A stretch of DNA of 64,000 nt, from NCBI GenBank assembly GCA_013397935.1, contig VZRN01001158.1, positions 432,047 to 496,046 of the forward strand, written 5' to 3'. The DNA is from Dasyornis broadbenti (Eukaryota; Chordata; Aves; Passeriformes; Dasyornithidae). Numbering within the stretch: the first letter of the stretch is position 1; each line of letters starts with the position of its first letter. This document shows, piece by piece, positions 47,391 to 60,021 of this stretch. The translations under genes were made by a program, and so were the position numbers. The notes beneath the pieces were generated by a model that searched no databases, was not told the origin of the DNA, and worked only from the letters and a program-made list of their open reading frames with translations.

Positions 47391-50300
47391 ATTTATGTGT
47401 GGGTTGTTCGCCAGTGCTTTGAGGGAAATTGCCATTAAATCCAACCCAAAGCTGGCTCTTTGAGGCTCAGGGACGCTTGGACGCGGGCTGGGCAGCCCAG
47501 GGTTAGCTGCTGGCATACACATTGCTGCTCCAAGGGAGGCAGAGCTCAAGGGAGCTGCTTAGCCAAGGGTTCCATAATTTGCTATTCCCGCAGCACAATC
47601 AGCCCAGTTTGCACCTGGAGCTGCTCCTGGAGGAGATCATGACTTCAGATGCATCTGAGAAGTGCCTGATGCTGCAAAAGGGGCTGCAGGAGCTGTGCTG
47701 CAAGACCCAAGTACAAGATGGTGCATAGGACAGAATTAAACAGTCTGCTCTGAAGAAGAAATTCTCCTGGCTAGGGAAGGAAACAGCTTTGCCTGATGAA
47801 AAATTAAAGAATCCCTGGTCTGGTGGTTTCCTCCTGGGGTGAGTTAAAGCAGCAGACTGAAGAGAGAGGCAAAACTTTCCTTTTACATGTTAACTGCAGA
47901 TACACTGCCCATCTCAGAGAGTTTCCTAAACAAATTGCCCTCCTTGTTCCCCTAAAATCCAGGGGGATGTTCATCCCTTCCCCCCTCCAGTAGAGAAACC
48001 ACTAAAAGAGGAAGAAATCTTACTTTTCAGTTAATATTTTGCTGAGACTGATTTCTCGGAGCTGCACCACCCCAGACTGAGCCAACCCAGAATGCAGAAG
48101 AAACATTTGCCACTCTGAGTTTGGAGGGAAGAGGTTAATGTGGGCATTTACTGCTGACTGACCACGGTTACTCTGTAGTTACTGAGAAGAGAAGCAGCTC
48201 CTTTGGGATTTTACCCCTTTCCCAAGTTCAAGGGGATGGGAGTATTGCCCCCCTCACAACTCAGTTCTCCCCGGACGAAAACAGGGATGATGGAGGCAGC
48301 TGTGGGCATTCATGGTTGGCACCCCACGAGCAGAGCAGCGGCTGTGCTCTCCTGGCCCTCTGTCCCTTCCCAGCAGGAGACCCAGCTGTTCCCTCTGCAA
48401 TCCCAGGACACGGAGAGGTCAGGGAGGGAACTTGACAGGTCCAACTTCACCTCCCTTAACCACCACTAAGCCCCTGAGTAAATCCAGAGGAGCCCCAGCA
48501 AATGGGAAGCAGCGGTGCCCACAGAACAAGGGGGGCTTTATTCAAACACCTACACCTCTGCTCCCAAACGAAAACAAAGGCACGAGCTTTCCATTTTCTT
48601 CTTTTATTACCCACCTTAAAAAAATAAAACACAACACCGGTCAGCCACAGGATTTCTGTTTTATGGAGCCCACCCTGCCACGCTATTGCTCCACAAGGAC
48701 ACTATTAATGCCATTTAGAGGGCAGGTAATAAGCAAACCCTGGCCACTCGGTAGGCGAGGGCTGTGGAGGAGTCATTCCAAAGGTGATCCCAGCAGAACC
48801 TAATCCTGCCTGACTGCATGCTGGCGAGGCCAAAGCAGCAATCCCTCTGCATCCTGGCTGTAAAATCAAATTAAATGAAAGATCCCGTTTCACCAAGAGC
48901 CTTATACTAATTTGTGTAACATCTCCATTATACAGTGCTGCCTGCAGAAAACATACACTAAAGCACTTTGACGATTTAACTGGGGACATTCCAATAGGAA
49001 ACATTATTAGATTTTCCTATTTCGCTGCTTAGGGCACACGCTTGCTTAATAGATGTTAATTACATTAGCAAGGCTGCAAATTCAGTCCTGGTGGATTCCA
49101 AGTGACTTTTACAGAATTGACTCAGTCCTGGAATTTCTGTAGGGACAAAAGGCAAAAGAAAAAACCCAGTAGAGACAGAAAATTGGAACAAAGCCACCAT
49201 ACCACCACTTTCTCAGCAGTGGCTCCAAAACACTTTAATGTACTAGTGTGTTTTACTTTCACCTTTCCAGAGTGGAATTTTCAAAAATTTCCCAGCTTGG
49301 CAAAATAATTGGAGACAGCACATGATATTAGAATAATGGATTTTTTTTTTTTTCTTGCCAGTGGAAAGAATGCTTGAAACAGCAAAAACACTCAGTATTT
49401 CAGTTCAGTCTTTTTGTGAAAATATTTCATATTTCCTCAACGTGCACTTGTGTCCTATTAGGTTCAATGGGGGTTTAAACACACACTCTAACAAGGCATA
49501 CCATGATTAGCCTAAATCAAGATCTAATTACACAAGATTGTTGACAAATCGTTTCAGGCAACATGTAAATGCAAGCAAAACAGTATTTCGCTTACACCCA
49601 ACAGAATTACTCTTTCTCAGATAGTTAACTTTGGCCTGGATGTACCAGAGCCAACATTTAGGGCTCTGCTTCCACAGCCAGCTCACCTCAGCCATAGTCT
49701 GGGCGCATTCCCAGTTTTCTGCTGACTGCTGAGGGAGCCCAAGCATGGATTTGGGATTCCACAGCTATAGAAATTTACTTCTGGCTCTGTCATTGATGTT
49801 TTGAAGGTACAATTCCTCTTCAGGCGTGCTGTCCACCCATACAGAGAACCCAGTTTCCTAGGAAGATGCAAGAATGTTTAACAGCTTGGTGACAGCCTGA
49901 AACATTAGCCCCACTTGCAGGCAGGGAGTGATGAACAATTTGCCAAGGGCAGTGGCAGAACTGGGGCTCCCAGGAACATCCCAGTGCGCTCCCAGGAACG
50001 TCAGCCCTTCCACGGGAGGTGCAGTGGGTACGATAGCCCTGGTGGCTGGTGCCTGGTCCTGGCTCAGGGGGCTTTACAGACCCAGGGGCACACGGGCTGG
50101 GCAGATGAGACCCAGCAGGGCTTTTGGTGTTGACTCCTTTCCTACATGGAAGCGCAGGAAGAGCACTATATAACACAAGCTCCTAAATCTCAATTAGTCA
50201 CCCTGTGCCTTAAATCCAGTCATGAGCTGATGACTTAGGGCTCTGGACAAACCTTCCTGTTCATTTAAACATTTCAGTGTTAGAAATGTTAAGTACAGGC

Positions 50301-50467
50301 ACTTCCAGCATATCCCAAACCTTACCCTAATCCCTTCTCTTACTCTGAGCTGACATGATTTCTAACAGATGTGTTACTTTCATAATAAAGATAAATTTAA
50401 AGGAAGATTAGACATGGATGCAGGTTTTTGGAGAAGTGGGAGGTTATGGAGCCCAGCACAGTGGTGC
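47391..50467. other. Noncoding DNA, no gene seen; possible conserved block near 48.7-49.1 kb
   Basis: About 3 kb without a recognised gene or repeat. From about 48690 to 49085 the sequence is rich in TAAT and ATTA words, including TAGATGTTAATTACATTAGC near its end, without being low complexity. That is the look of many vertebrate conserved noncoding elements, but conservation cannot be judged from one genome. The 163-codon open frame at 48312-48803 overlaps other frames and resembles nothing. Confidence 0.5.
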
Positions 50468-50524
50468 AGGAAGGTTGGACTCGATGACCTGGGTCTTTTC
50501 CAATCTTAATAATTCTATGATTCC
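50468..50524 (+). mobile_element. CR1 LINE terminal fragment
   Basis: Only the last 55-60 bases of a plus-orientation CR1 are left: GGAAGGTTGGACTCGATGAC, then GGTCTTTTCCAATCTTAATA and the tail repeat ATTCTATGATTCC. These are the most constant words of the CR1 3' end, so the call is good despite the length. Confidence 0.8.
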
Positions 50525-53500
50525 AAGGTAAAGGACCCACCTGAGCGTATTTGTTACTGTCAGGCTGGGGGAACACTAATGCCCCCAAGGCTTCAGTGCT
50601 GTCATTCCTGGCTGCCGGGTTATAACCTCAGTGGAGTTTAATCAGCCTCAAGAGGGGGAAATTGGCCTTCAGTTCCCATTCATCCCCATTTCTGCAGGGC
50701 TTGGGAGCTGAAGGAGGACTCTCTGGTGCTGGGTCCTGTTGGGTTACTGTTTCCCTTCAAGGTGACACAGTGTGTGACATCTTTCCTCCAAAACCAGTGA
50801 CTGCACTACGGGTGAGCATCCTGAAGGAATGTTCAGATTCCCTCACAGACTGGTGAACCTCCACAGCTCATTATTTTGAATTGAACCCAGCATGGCTACG
50901 TATCCTGGCGTGACTTACCTCCCTCCCTACACAGTGCTGATGGAGCACCTGAAGCTGCTCTGGTGCTCCTCCCATCAGTCTGGTGAAACCAAGAGCAGTG
51001 TTTACCCCAGACGGCCATCCCTAAGACTTGGAACTTCCAGAGCTGCCCATCTCAGCAGCCAGGAGAGACCAGCTCTCCTGGGACCCTCCCAGCCCTGCTC
51101 CACTCATGGGCTGCAATCCAGGTCTTCCAAGGTGTGACATTATCTCTTTTTGACCTCTTCCAGTGAGAAACCAGCAGGGATAAACACCTGAGAAGGAACC
51201 TGATCCCTGTGTGCCCTGACGCTTTGCCGTGGGATGTTCGATGCCCAAGGAGGTGCTCTCCTGGTGCTGCCCACCACCTGGGCTGCAGGGGGCTGGGTGA
51301 AGATAGGAAACCGCGGAGAAGGGCAGGTATTTCATCCTGACATTGCTGGGTAGACCCTTCATTTGAACGAGCTTTGTGCACCAGTGCTCCGCCCCTCGGA
51401 TCTTCCCCTGACCCTTCACCGGCTACAGGCGAAGGGCTCTGGCTGTGTTTGCACCCCTGGGGCAGGGACGTGCCTGCACCTCCCAGGACACTCTGGAGAG
51501 GAGCAGCCATTTCCCAACATTACTCCGAGCAGGCAAAAACAAGAAACTGCTTGTCTCAACACCAGCTTCCTGACAGCTTTTAAACAGACGGGCTCGAACT
51601 GAAAGGCACCATTAGCAACCCGTGTCCCAGGCAATCGCTCAAGTTCTGTCGTTTTGGCTAAAGTGTCATTTAGACTAATTGGCCTTTTCCAGAGGCCAAA
51701 TACTGCTTGAAAACCCTCTCTTAAAACTACACGAAGCCAATGACATCCCCAGTGTGAAGTCTTTCATGTTCAAAACATCTAATTAAGGACTTGATAACAT
51801 CAACACAACTTCTGCTCCACTCCAGGAGCTGTCATCACACAGAACCACTCTTTCCTGCAGTTTTTATCATGAAATCCATTATATTTGGCATTTTTCTTCA
51901 GTGCCTACCACAAGGACACACACTATTATAATGTAACGCTCAGCTTTCTAATTTAGCTCCGTTTCTGCCATTAACACTTGGAAGGGGAAAAAAAAAAAAA
52001 AAAAAGGGCTCTAGAAATCATGACCCGATTGTAATTAAGGCCTCAGAAGTAGAAGCTAATTGAAAGCAAAACAGGCCACCCTCTCCCTGCCATCGTGCCC
52101 TCATTTCCAATAGCAAAGCTGGACTAAGAAGCACTTAAGATATTACTCAGCTCAAGTGATGTGTCAGGAAGGCAGCTCTGGCTGCAGATAATCCACTGAA
52201 AACAGCACTAAACCCCCCAAAGCACAGAGGGGCCTCGGACCATCTCCAACCTCCCACTGAGTGCTGGGACAGCTCCAGGGGCCGAGCTTGGCTTGACAAG
52301 ACAAACTTGTTTCTTCACAAAGCCAGGGTGTTCCACCAAAGACAGTGAATGAGGGTAATTATGCAAGGTGTTTTATCTGAAAATAAGCATCGTGCAGGAA
52401 ATGCAGAGCCTCAGTCAGTGCCAGCAAGTCAAAGGGATGGAAAGGAGAGATAACCAGATAGGAAAACAGAGGTTTTTGGGCTAAGCCCAGTGAATGCTGC
52501 CTCTCTGGCTAGTTTCCCCAGTATTCTTTTGCAATGGAAAAGAAATTTTGGATTTGAGGAGTAGATGGCACTAAGGATGGCAAAAAGGAAAAGCTCTTTG
52601 AAGTGTGGATCAGCAGCAATGGGCTCTGCTCGGCCCAGGGCAGCCAAGGCAGCGCAGCCAGTGGGCACCGTGGGGGACATTTCAGCCTGAAGGACATATT
52701 CTGTTTGGGACAGAAGATTTGTTTCCTCCCCCAGCTGCAGCCCAGATGCTGTTTTTCACATGGCAAGGGGCCTGCTCTGCTCACAAGGTGCACAGAACAG
52801 AGATGTCTGACGGACAGCTGTGGGCCTCCTGCACTGGGCAGTTCCACAATTCTAGTGGCACTGAAGGCCCAGCTGAGTCTCCTTCTAGGAGGAAGGGGGT
52901 AAAACTAAAAAAAATACTTTTCCGCCTCAAGAAATACCTTTGCATCGATTCATATCTATGCTCTAGAAAGGAAAATCCGGTTCTCGGAATCAAAACCTCT
53001 CCTGCTACAGAGATTAAGTGGAATCAGAGCCACATCTGGTCATCTCAGGGACTGCTCTCCTCTCACTCTTCCAAAGCCCCAGTGACATCAGTCAGTACCA
53101 TCTGAAATTGCTTTATCACTGTGAAAACATGCCTTTTCTTTCTTTTTCATTAAACCTCTTCTGAAACCTTGTACATTTTTGCTTTTTTCCTGCCTATAGT
53201 ACCAATCAATACTTGTTTGAGTGTTTATGCTCTTTGCTTGCCAAGAAGCAAGTCTGGCACCTTTCTGCCATTCAGCGTCACACAAAAACATGAATATAAC
53301 ACAATATTCAGGAAAAATCTGCAGCCAGAAGCATTTCCTAATCCACAACAGCACACGTCTACACACTGATTTTTCAAGATGATCATCCTTGGGAAGTTGA
53401 TGACCTGCCTGCCATTCCCTCTGCTTTCAGGAAGGGCAGGTGCCAGTGAATAGGCCCACAGGTAAAAGCACACATCTCCCGTAGCACTGCATCCACATGC

Positions 53501-53805
53501 TGATCCGTATCCGAGAGCTGAACTCAGCTGACCTCACTTGGCTGATGAGATCCCAGCCCAGGGAGGGATGGCTGCAGGCCAGTGAGAAAACAGATGTCTG
53601 CCGTAGACACCACTCATTGATGCTTTATTACAATTATTTATTAAATACACACTGTGTGTCAATTAGGGTTCTGCTCTTGTGAACTGTGTACTAACATTTT
53701 TATAAGCAAGGTCTAAGGAAACACAAAACCCCTGCAGTTCACTGAAGAGGAAGATTGTGTCAGTAAAGCTTTTTATTTTGCCTCTCCTGTTTTGTGCTGT
53801 GTTTG
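50525..53805. other. Noncoding DNA, no gene seen
   Basis: About 3.3 kb without a named gene or repeat apart from an 18-A run (51988-52005). The open frames here, 152 codons (51052-51510 minus) and 166 codons (52605-53105 plus), are the longest in this part. Each is overlapped by other frames on both strands and has no recognisable motif, signal peptide or repeat. Confidence 0.55.
51988..52005 (+). repeat. Poly-A run of 18
   Basis: An uninterrupted A run with no visible retroposon body upstream. Confidence 0.8.
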
Positions 53806-54180
53806 TTCAGGCTGGAGAAGACAAGGCTGAGGGGAGACCTCAGAGAAGCCACAACTCCCTCCTTAGGGACAGCTCCAATATCTGCTCTCCGTGACCAGGG
53901 ACAGGGCCCCAGGGAATGGCAGGATCTGTGTCAGGGAAGCTTTAGGTTGGACATCAGGAAAAGGTTCTTCCCCTCAGAGAGTGGTCTCCTTCAGAGGCAC
54001 TGCCCAGGCTCCCCAGGGAATGGGCACGGCCCCGAGGCTGCCAGAGCTCCAGGAGCGTTTGGACAGCGCTGCCAGGGATGCCCAGGGTGGGATTGCTGGG
54101 GTGTCTGTGCAGAGCCAAGGGATGGACCTGATGATCCTTGTGGGTCCCTTCCAACTGAGGATAGTCTGTGATTCTATGAT
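53806..54180 (+). mobile_element. CR1 LINE of a distinct subfamily, ORF2 end plus tail
   Basis: A plus-orientation CR1 of about 375 bp. The ORF2 end is still readable: FRLEKTRLRGDL at the start and, in the same frame, FRLDIRKRFFPSESG near 53945-53985. Frameshifts and stops follow. The tail has GATGGACCTGATGATCCTTG, GTGGGTCCCTTCCAACTGAG and the ending TCTGTGATTCTATGAT. The wording differs from the copies at 6.4 and 34.4 kb, so it belongs to another CR1 lineage. Confidence 0.92.
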
Positions 54181-55228
54181 GGAGAATTTTTTATGCTCTG
54201 GTAAGAAACACTCTTCTCCAGCCCAATGACATCCTGCCTGAGGCCAAGTTCCATGTGAGTCCGGACTCCATGACCAAGAGAAGTTGGCAAACAGATGAAC
54301 TGCTCCAGCACCAGTTTGCCTGGCACTGCACAAGGCTGCTCCAAGCAGAGGCAGGCACAGGACACTTTGGAAGTTTTGCAGCAGAAACCCCCTGTTTCTA
54401 ACCCAGCCTTGCCACCTTTATGCTGAAGATTTCACAAACAAGATTTCTTCAATCGAGGGACGTAGGATGAAAAATAAAATAGATGATAAAAAAAATCATT
54501 GTACCCTTTATCATCGCAAAACCAGCTCAGTGAAGAGATTGACCAGTGAATATCAACACAACTGGGGGCAGAAAGGGAAGGGAAAATAACCCTCAATCCA
54601 TGGGAGCAGGGGAGATTTCTGCCAGTGCTAGGAGCCACTCCCTGGGGAAAAGCAGGCTGGAGACTAAATAAGAGGGAGAGGGAGATGTTGCTTCTGCTGA
54701 ACAGAGAAATGGCTGTTCATGGACGGGCACCTGAGCAGCTCAAGTTCCTGCTGATTGGCTGCAGGGAAAACACCCCCTGCCCCCTTTATCAGATCTGTTC
54801 TTGGAGTACAGATCAGCCCTGTGGTTTTGGTCCAGACTCACCTCAACCCCATGAAGTACCAATTCAGGGGTAGAAATGATCTGGATTCCCTCCACCCCCA
54901 TGAGCCAAAACGAGGAATTGGACTTACCTACAGCCATTTCATTCACTGGGGAGCTCTAGATGTGAGGATACGATGGGCATTCGATTCCGCTTGTGCTCCA
55001 GGGCAGTACAGGAACAGAACCAAACCCCCCGTGATCTGTAGCACCTTCCCAACAATCGCTCATGGAAACCAAAGCTCAGTACAGGTGTGTCCCAGACTCT
55101 TTCCCACCACAGCATTCCAGGGGCAAGGGAGCAGCCTGAGCAAACACAGCCAATGAGACATTATCAAATTACGTTTTCTTTTTCCAGTGATAATTGGTGA
55201 TCAGGCCATTAGAAGTGATATCAATGTC
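54181..55228. other. Noncoding DNA, no gene seen
   Basis: About 1 kb between CR1 pieces. Open frames up to 133 codons (54755-55156) lie on both strands and are unrecognised. No repeat or regulatory motif is supported. Confidence 0.6.
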
Positions 55229-55303
55229 ACAGAGTCCAGAAGACAGGCTAGAAGGGGCCTTGAGGTCATCTAAATCCATCCAACTGCTCCTCAAAAGGCC
55301 AAT
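55229..55303 (-). mobile_element. CR1 LINE terminal fragment, degraded
   Basis: The words GTCACAGAGTCCAGAAGACA, GGCTAGAAGGGGCCTTGAGG and TCATCTAAATCCATCCAACT match the reversed end of a CR1 subfamily with the recalled wording GGCTGGAAGGGACCTTGAGG. About 75 bp remain and the divergence is high, so this is less certain than the others. Confidence 0.65.
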
Positions 55304-56299
55304 TTCTGGCAGATATTTGGCCTCTTTGGAATAAGAGGGAAGTTTCTGACCAATATTTTGAACAAAAATTTTCTTTGACTACAACAAAATACTTAATTAA
55401 TTACTCTTATATATAGAAACTCTCTAAGTTTCTTCAGGTAATTTCAGAATGTAATCAAACTCTTGATGAAAAGAGGCACTTCTGAACTCCTACATTGTTT
55501 CTATCACAACAATTCATCTTGGAGCAACAGAAGATCCAGGGGATCAGTCTTCTCTTGGTTTTAACATTTGTGGTCAGCCAAGATACTGTGGCTCCGAAGA
55601 GTTTTGGTGCAATTAACTCTTTCCACATTTTTCCATCACATGCAAGGCTCCTGCTTGTATTGAACCAGGATAGGGGGCTGGCAGGGAGAAAAGAGGGAAA
55701 GGAAGGACCTTCATTAAATACTTCAGTGAACTTGACTGAGAGGTGCCACCGAAGTGTGCAGCTCCGGGATGATGGATGTGGAAATGTTATGACACGTTTC
55801 CCTCCCATAATTACAATTTCATCTTGTGATAATAATAGGTTGTGATTGACTGTGATCCTTCACTGCTGCATGATGTTGGTCATTAGGAGGAGTTGATTGA
55901 TCACTCGAGCTGTTATTTGGCCGTGCAGTACCCTTCCACCAGCTTTTAGAAGGAGAATGAAAGTATATTTAAATAAGTAAGCCTTTAAAAGATCCCAGGT
56001 CACTCTCAGGAGACTCCTAGCCCCTTCCTACCCTCATTGTGCCAGCTAGCAGAACAGGAGGTTGCTAGACAGCTGTCTCTAAAGGTGCTGTAAACCTCCA
56101 GAGATCCTTCCTCAGCTTAGACCTCCTCCAGGTGGGGAGACGCTGGTGAAGGACAGCAGGGACCATCCCCTCAAGCTCCATAGGGACTGTTTCAGCTGGT
56201 GGCTCTGACACAGGGACGGTTTCTGCTCTCTAATTCCTCCAGAGAGCAGAGATCCAATCCTCGGATCAGATTTGTATCTGCTTAAATTCTTTAAAGAGC
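55304..56299. other. Noncoding DNA, possible conserved block near 55.85-55.99 kb
   Basis: No gene is seen. Around 55893-55903 the sequence TTGATTGATCA contains the TGATTGAT word known as a PBX-type binding site, followed by CACTCGAGCTGTTATTTGG. The neighbourhood is not low-complexity. Whether it is conserved cannot be seen here. Confidence 0.5.
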
Positions 56300-56405
56300 T
56301 GTGGGCTGAGAGCCAGGAGCCCACCTTTGATTGCAAGCTCTGCCACGGGCTCCCTGCATGTCCTTGGGTAAATCCCTTCGCACTTGTGGCGCAGGGATGA
56401 AATTT
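56300..56405 (+). mobile_element. MIR-like ancient SINE relic
   Basis: The order CTGTGGGCTGAGAGCCAGGA, TTTGATTGCAAGCTCTGCCA, CATGTCCTTGGGTAAATCCC tracks the MIR words CTGGAGCCAGA, GGTTCGAATCCCGGCTCTGCC and TGACCTTGGGCAAGT. About 100 bp are recognisable in plus orientation. It is the best of the three MIR-core matches in this window but still diverged. Confidence 0.55.
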
Positions 56406-58780
56406 CTCCTGTCTCGACGGCAATGCTTTCAGAGACAAGGGCTGACCATTCCACGGGGGTGCTGCCCTTCCATCCCAGTGGGGTTCAAAGTGACCAAAGA
56501 CTTCTTGGAAATTCCTGCAACAGCCACAAGGACCTCACACTCCAGGCTTCATCTCTTTCCATCCCTGCAAGAAGCTCAGCAGCTTCCCAGGTGACTTTAG
56601 GCACCGCTTGGTGTCACTGCATTAATAAACAGAGTTCTGCTGTCTGACAGGGACAGAGCCCTGCACTCTGCCAGCACCTGCCAGAAGTGCTGTCAAGCAA
56701 CTATAACTGCCTGTAATTGAGTTCTCAGAAGTATCTGCCCCGAGGTGAGCCAAGGAGAAATTTTACAAATGAAGATAATAGATGTTAATGTCACACACAC
56801 ACACACAGAGCAAGCTATGATCACTCATTTGATAAATCCACCTTCAGCAGTGGTTGCAACAGCTTTGTCCTCCACAGCTGAATTAGGGTCTCTCTGGCAG
56901 CATTTATGCCTCAGCAAGCAGAGCAGGGCTGCTTCTTGCCCTGCACTGAGCCACGCCTGGAGCAGGTCACAGTAATCCATGTAACAACATCTTTATCCTA
57001 CAAATATTCATAAATTTCTGCAGATTTCCAGACAGGATTCATTATCTGCAGGCATTCACCAGAACATCTGGAGAAACAGGGCCAGCCACATTGTTAACAT
57101 CAATCAATTTTGCTCCCTTGAAGTCAACACAGCTATGCCAACTTGGCCTTGCCAAGAATTAGTCAATCTTTTCTAAACTATAAGCTGTTCCTGAATTTAC
57201 TATTTATTCCCAGGCTACGTCATTATTTAAACTTTAAAATAGGACAGTGAAGACGGTGAACAGCAAAAAAGATAGACATGGATCTGTCTACAGCATCCAA
57301 GTGCTGCTTCAGAATTAACAATTCTGTCAGGGTAAGGTAAGGCAGATTTGGGACCTCTGCTCTCAGGATGGAAACAATACAAAGGTGGTCTGGCAGGGTA
57401 AGCAGTTTGCCAAAAACACCCCATCAAAACAACCCAGGAGCATAAATGAAGCCTCCCAAAACACAGAACTTTGTTTTAGCTTTTTAGAAAGCCTCCTAAA
57501 AGGGTTGTGAACCTCCTAAGAGCCAGCAAAAATGCCCAAACACCTGGGGCTGAAGTGTTCGAGCTAACATTTTCAGAAATGATTGGTTCTGAGGCCCAGA
57601 TCCTAAATAGCCTCCTAACTGGCAGTGTAAGCAAATTGCTTCTGTATTTTAAAGCTAGAGGCCACACAAAACTGGTCCTCATCATGATTCCATAAGAAAA
57701 TGAGTGCCAAGAGACCAATTTGCCATTGAAAATAGGGTTTACAGAATAAGAAAAGTGCCTTGTTATAAATCTTTTGGGATGTCTGCAAAATGCCTAAAAA
57801 CACCCAGAAGATCAAAGTCTACCACCGTTATCCCTCCTTGAGAGGGCAGAAAGTGGAGTCCTTGAGACAGTCAAGACTCCTGGAGGTGACCTTCTGCAAT
57901 GACTCCATGGTTTGGTCTGTGCAGACCCAGACACAGCCCTTCAGCTTCATCTTTGAAGAGCTACACCTGAGCACAAGTGTTGTTCCCTTTCACAGGTGAT
58001 GTGGGCTCTGCCACAAACGGCAACACAGACTCAAGAACAAATGTTGCATAGACTCCGCTTCCACAGGTATTCCAGTCTTTGTGCCCCATATCCCAACATC
58101 CTGACCTCCTCACTCTGAGACACCCTGCACAGGAGCCCTCACACTGCATCCCCCATGGCTGTCCTGTTGCAGTTGCACCCCTGGCTGTCTGCACGCTGTT
58201 ATTCACTGCTGATACACAAACACGGTATTTTCCCCGCACAGCACTTCAACAACCAAGTTGCCAAACACGCTCTCAAACGAAGAGGCACAAAGCAAATGTA
58301 TGCAGAGGAATGCAAGGAGATCCCAGCCGTGTTCCCCTTCCAGGGATGAATAACACCAGCCCAACACAAGGCAAATGAATTTCCCAAGGACTGTCAGTCA
58401 GCTGGAGCTCTTGTACAGCTCCATCACTTCATGCATCTGCGGCCATGTCGAGGTAGTCAATCTCCCTCAGCACCACAGGGATGGAGCTGAGGACTGGCTG
58501 TCCAGGCATCTGCTGCTGTGTTTTGAGCTTAGAAGCTCCATAAAAGCAGCTCCCACCAGATGCCGTAAGCCCTGCAGGAACCACAGAAGTTACTTGCACA
58601 ACTTCGGCTGCAGCTTGTGAAATGGGACAGATTTACACCAAACTGAGGATTTGGCCCTCCACACTGGAATTTGATACAAAGGGTTGGAAAAAAAAATTAA
58701 TACAGTATTGTTCTATGTCCGTGTCTGAGGATCATCTGAGCAGACCACAGCCCATGCTGCAGATGGAAGATGCAACATGT
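56406..58780. other. Noncoding DNA, no gene seen
   Basis: About 2.4 kb of unique-looking sequence with a short CA run (56792-56807). Open frames do not exceed 99 codons and are unrecognised. Around 58375-58420 the words TTTCCCAAGGACTGTCAGTC weakly recall an antisense MIR, too little to call. Confidence 0.6.
56792..56807 (+). repeat. (CA)8 microsatellite
   Basis: Eight uninterrupted CA units. Confidence 0.9.
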
Positions 58781-59057
58781 AGAATCATGGAATGATTTGG
58801 ATTGGAAGCGACCTCAAGGATCACCTAGTTTCAAACTCCCTGCCATGGACAGGGACACCTTCCACCAGATGAAGTTGTGCAGAGCCCCATCCAACCCGGC
58901 CTTGGACACTTGCAGGGATGGGGCAGCCATAGCTTTTCTAAACACCCTGTGCCAGGGCCTCCCCACTCTCACAGGGAAGAATTTCTTCCTAACGCTTAGT
59001 GTAACCTTGCCCTCCTTCACTTTGAAGCCATTCCCCTTTGCCCACACGACTATGACC
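58781..59057 (-). mobile_element. CR1 LINE 3'-end fragment, well preserved
   Basis: A minus-orientation CR1 tail of about 275 bp. It begins cleanly at AGAATCATGGAATGATTTGG and runs through GGACAGGGACACCTTCCACC, CCATCCAACCCGGCCTTGGA, GCCTCCCCACTCTCACAGGG and AAGAATTTCTTCCTAACGCT to GAAGCCATTCCCCTTTGCCC. It is one of the two least-worn copies together with 20231-20510. It is 5'-truncated and non-coding. Confidence 0.95.
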
Positions 59058-60021
59058 CCAGGTTTTGGGTGGGTATCTGCCAAACTCCACCCTTCACTTC
59101 AGCAGGGATGCCCTCCCTGTGTTTTCTTGGTGCTGATAGGCACCAGGAGATTTGTGCCTTGAAGCTTTCCCCTGGCAGAGCTGTATTAGTACTTGGCCTG
59201 ACGTTTATGTTTTCCGTCATTCTTGTGATCAAAGAAAGCCAAGGGCTGTCTGACACTTCTGCAGTCGATCCTGTTTTAGCCCATGACTGAACAGCACTTC
59301 AGGGGGATTTGGATACCAGTACAGCCCAGCGGCTCCAGCACCTCTCCCTATCTGCCTGATAGAATTCACCTGCAGGTCTGCTCAGATATCAGCTGGGACA
59401 CTTGGCTTTCACCTCCCTCCTGCTGTAGAGACACAGCCAGCTCTCAAGGTCCTCAGCCCGTTCCCTACTGCCCCATCTGGTTGCCTTCTGCTGGGCCACA
59501 ATTAGTGCAAGTGTTAGTGCCACTCTGTATCCCAGAAAGATATTTTCTCAGTTTTTAACTACATGGAAGTTTCTGCAAAGCAGGTTTTTGTGGGTGAAGT
59601 GGATTTTCCATAGGAAATAACAAAAATCTGGGGAGGAGAAATGAGTCAAAAACTCCTTTGGATTTTAGAGGCATTTCCCTTGTTAGGCTTTTTGATTTTC
59701 AACTTTTGTTTGGCTTAGGAGGAGGGGAGAGTGGGACATAGAGTAGAGTAGCTCTGCATCTCCTCCAGCAGGATGTAAACAATACGGTCTGTCCTTTGCC
59801 CACTGAGATGTGGGGTCCTGCACTGAGAGCAGGTTTGCCAGAGCCTCTCCCAGTCCTGAGCAGCAACAGATCATGGAGCAACCAGAGTCTTCCAGCCCTG
59901 TGGGTGCAAAGACATGAATTTGATTTACCTGCTCACTTTCACCTTGTTCCTCCCTGAGCTCAGCTTTGGAAATTCAGCACTGGAGCCTGTCTGGTCATCC
60001 AGGAGGGCACAGGTGAAAAAG
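59058..60021. other. Noncoding DNA, no gene seen
   Basis: About 960 bp between a CR1 and the LTR. Open frames up to 91 codons are unrecognised. No repeat or regulatory site is supported. Confidence 0.6.

Noticed and set aside
52605..53105. 166-codon open frame, plus strand
   Set aside because: No motif, no signal peptide, and three other frames overlap it on both strands. There is no splice or promoter context.
53806..54180. Possible protein-coding gene with the reading FRLEKTRLRGDL and FRLDIRKRFFPSE
   Set aside because: These are relics of the CR1 ORF2 C-terminus, followed by the CR1 tail. It is a dead retrotransposon and not a host gene.
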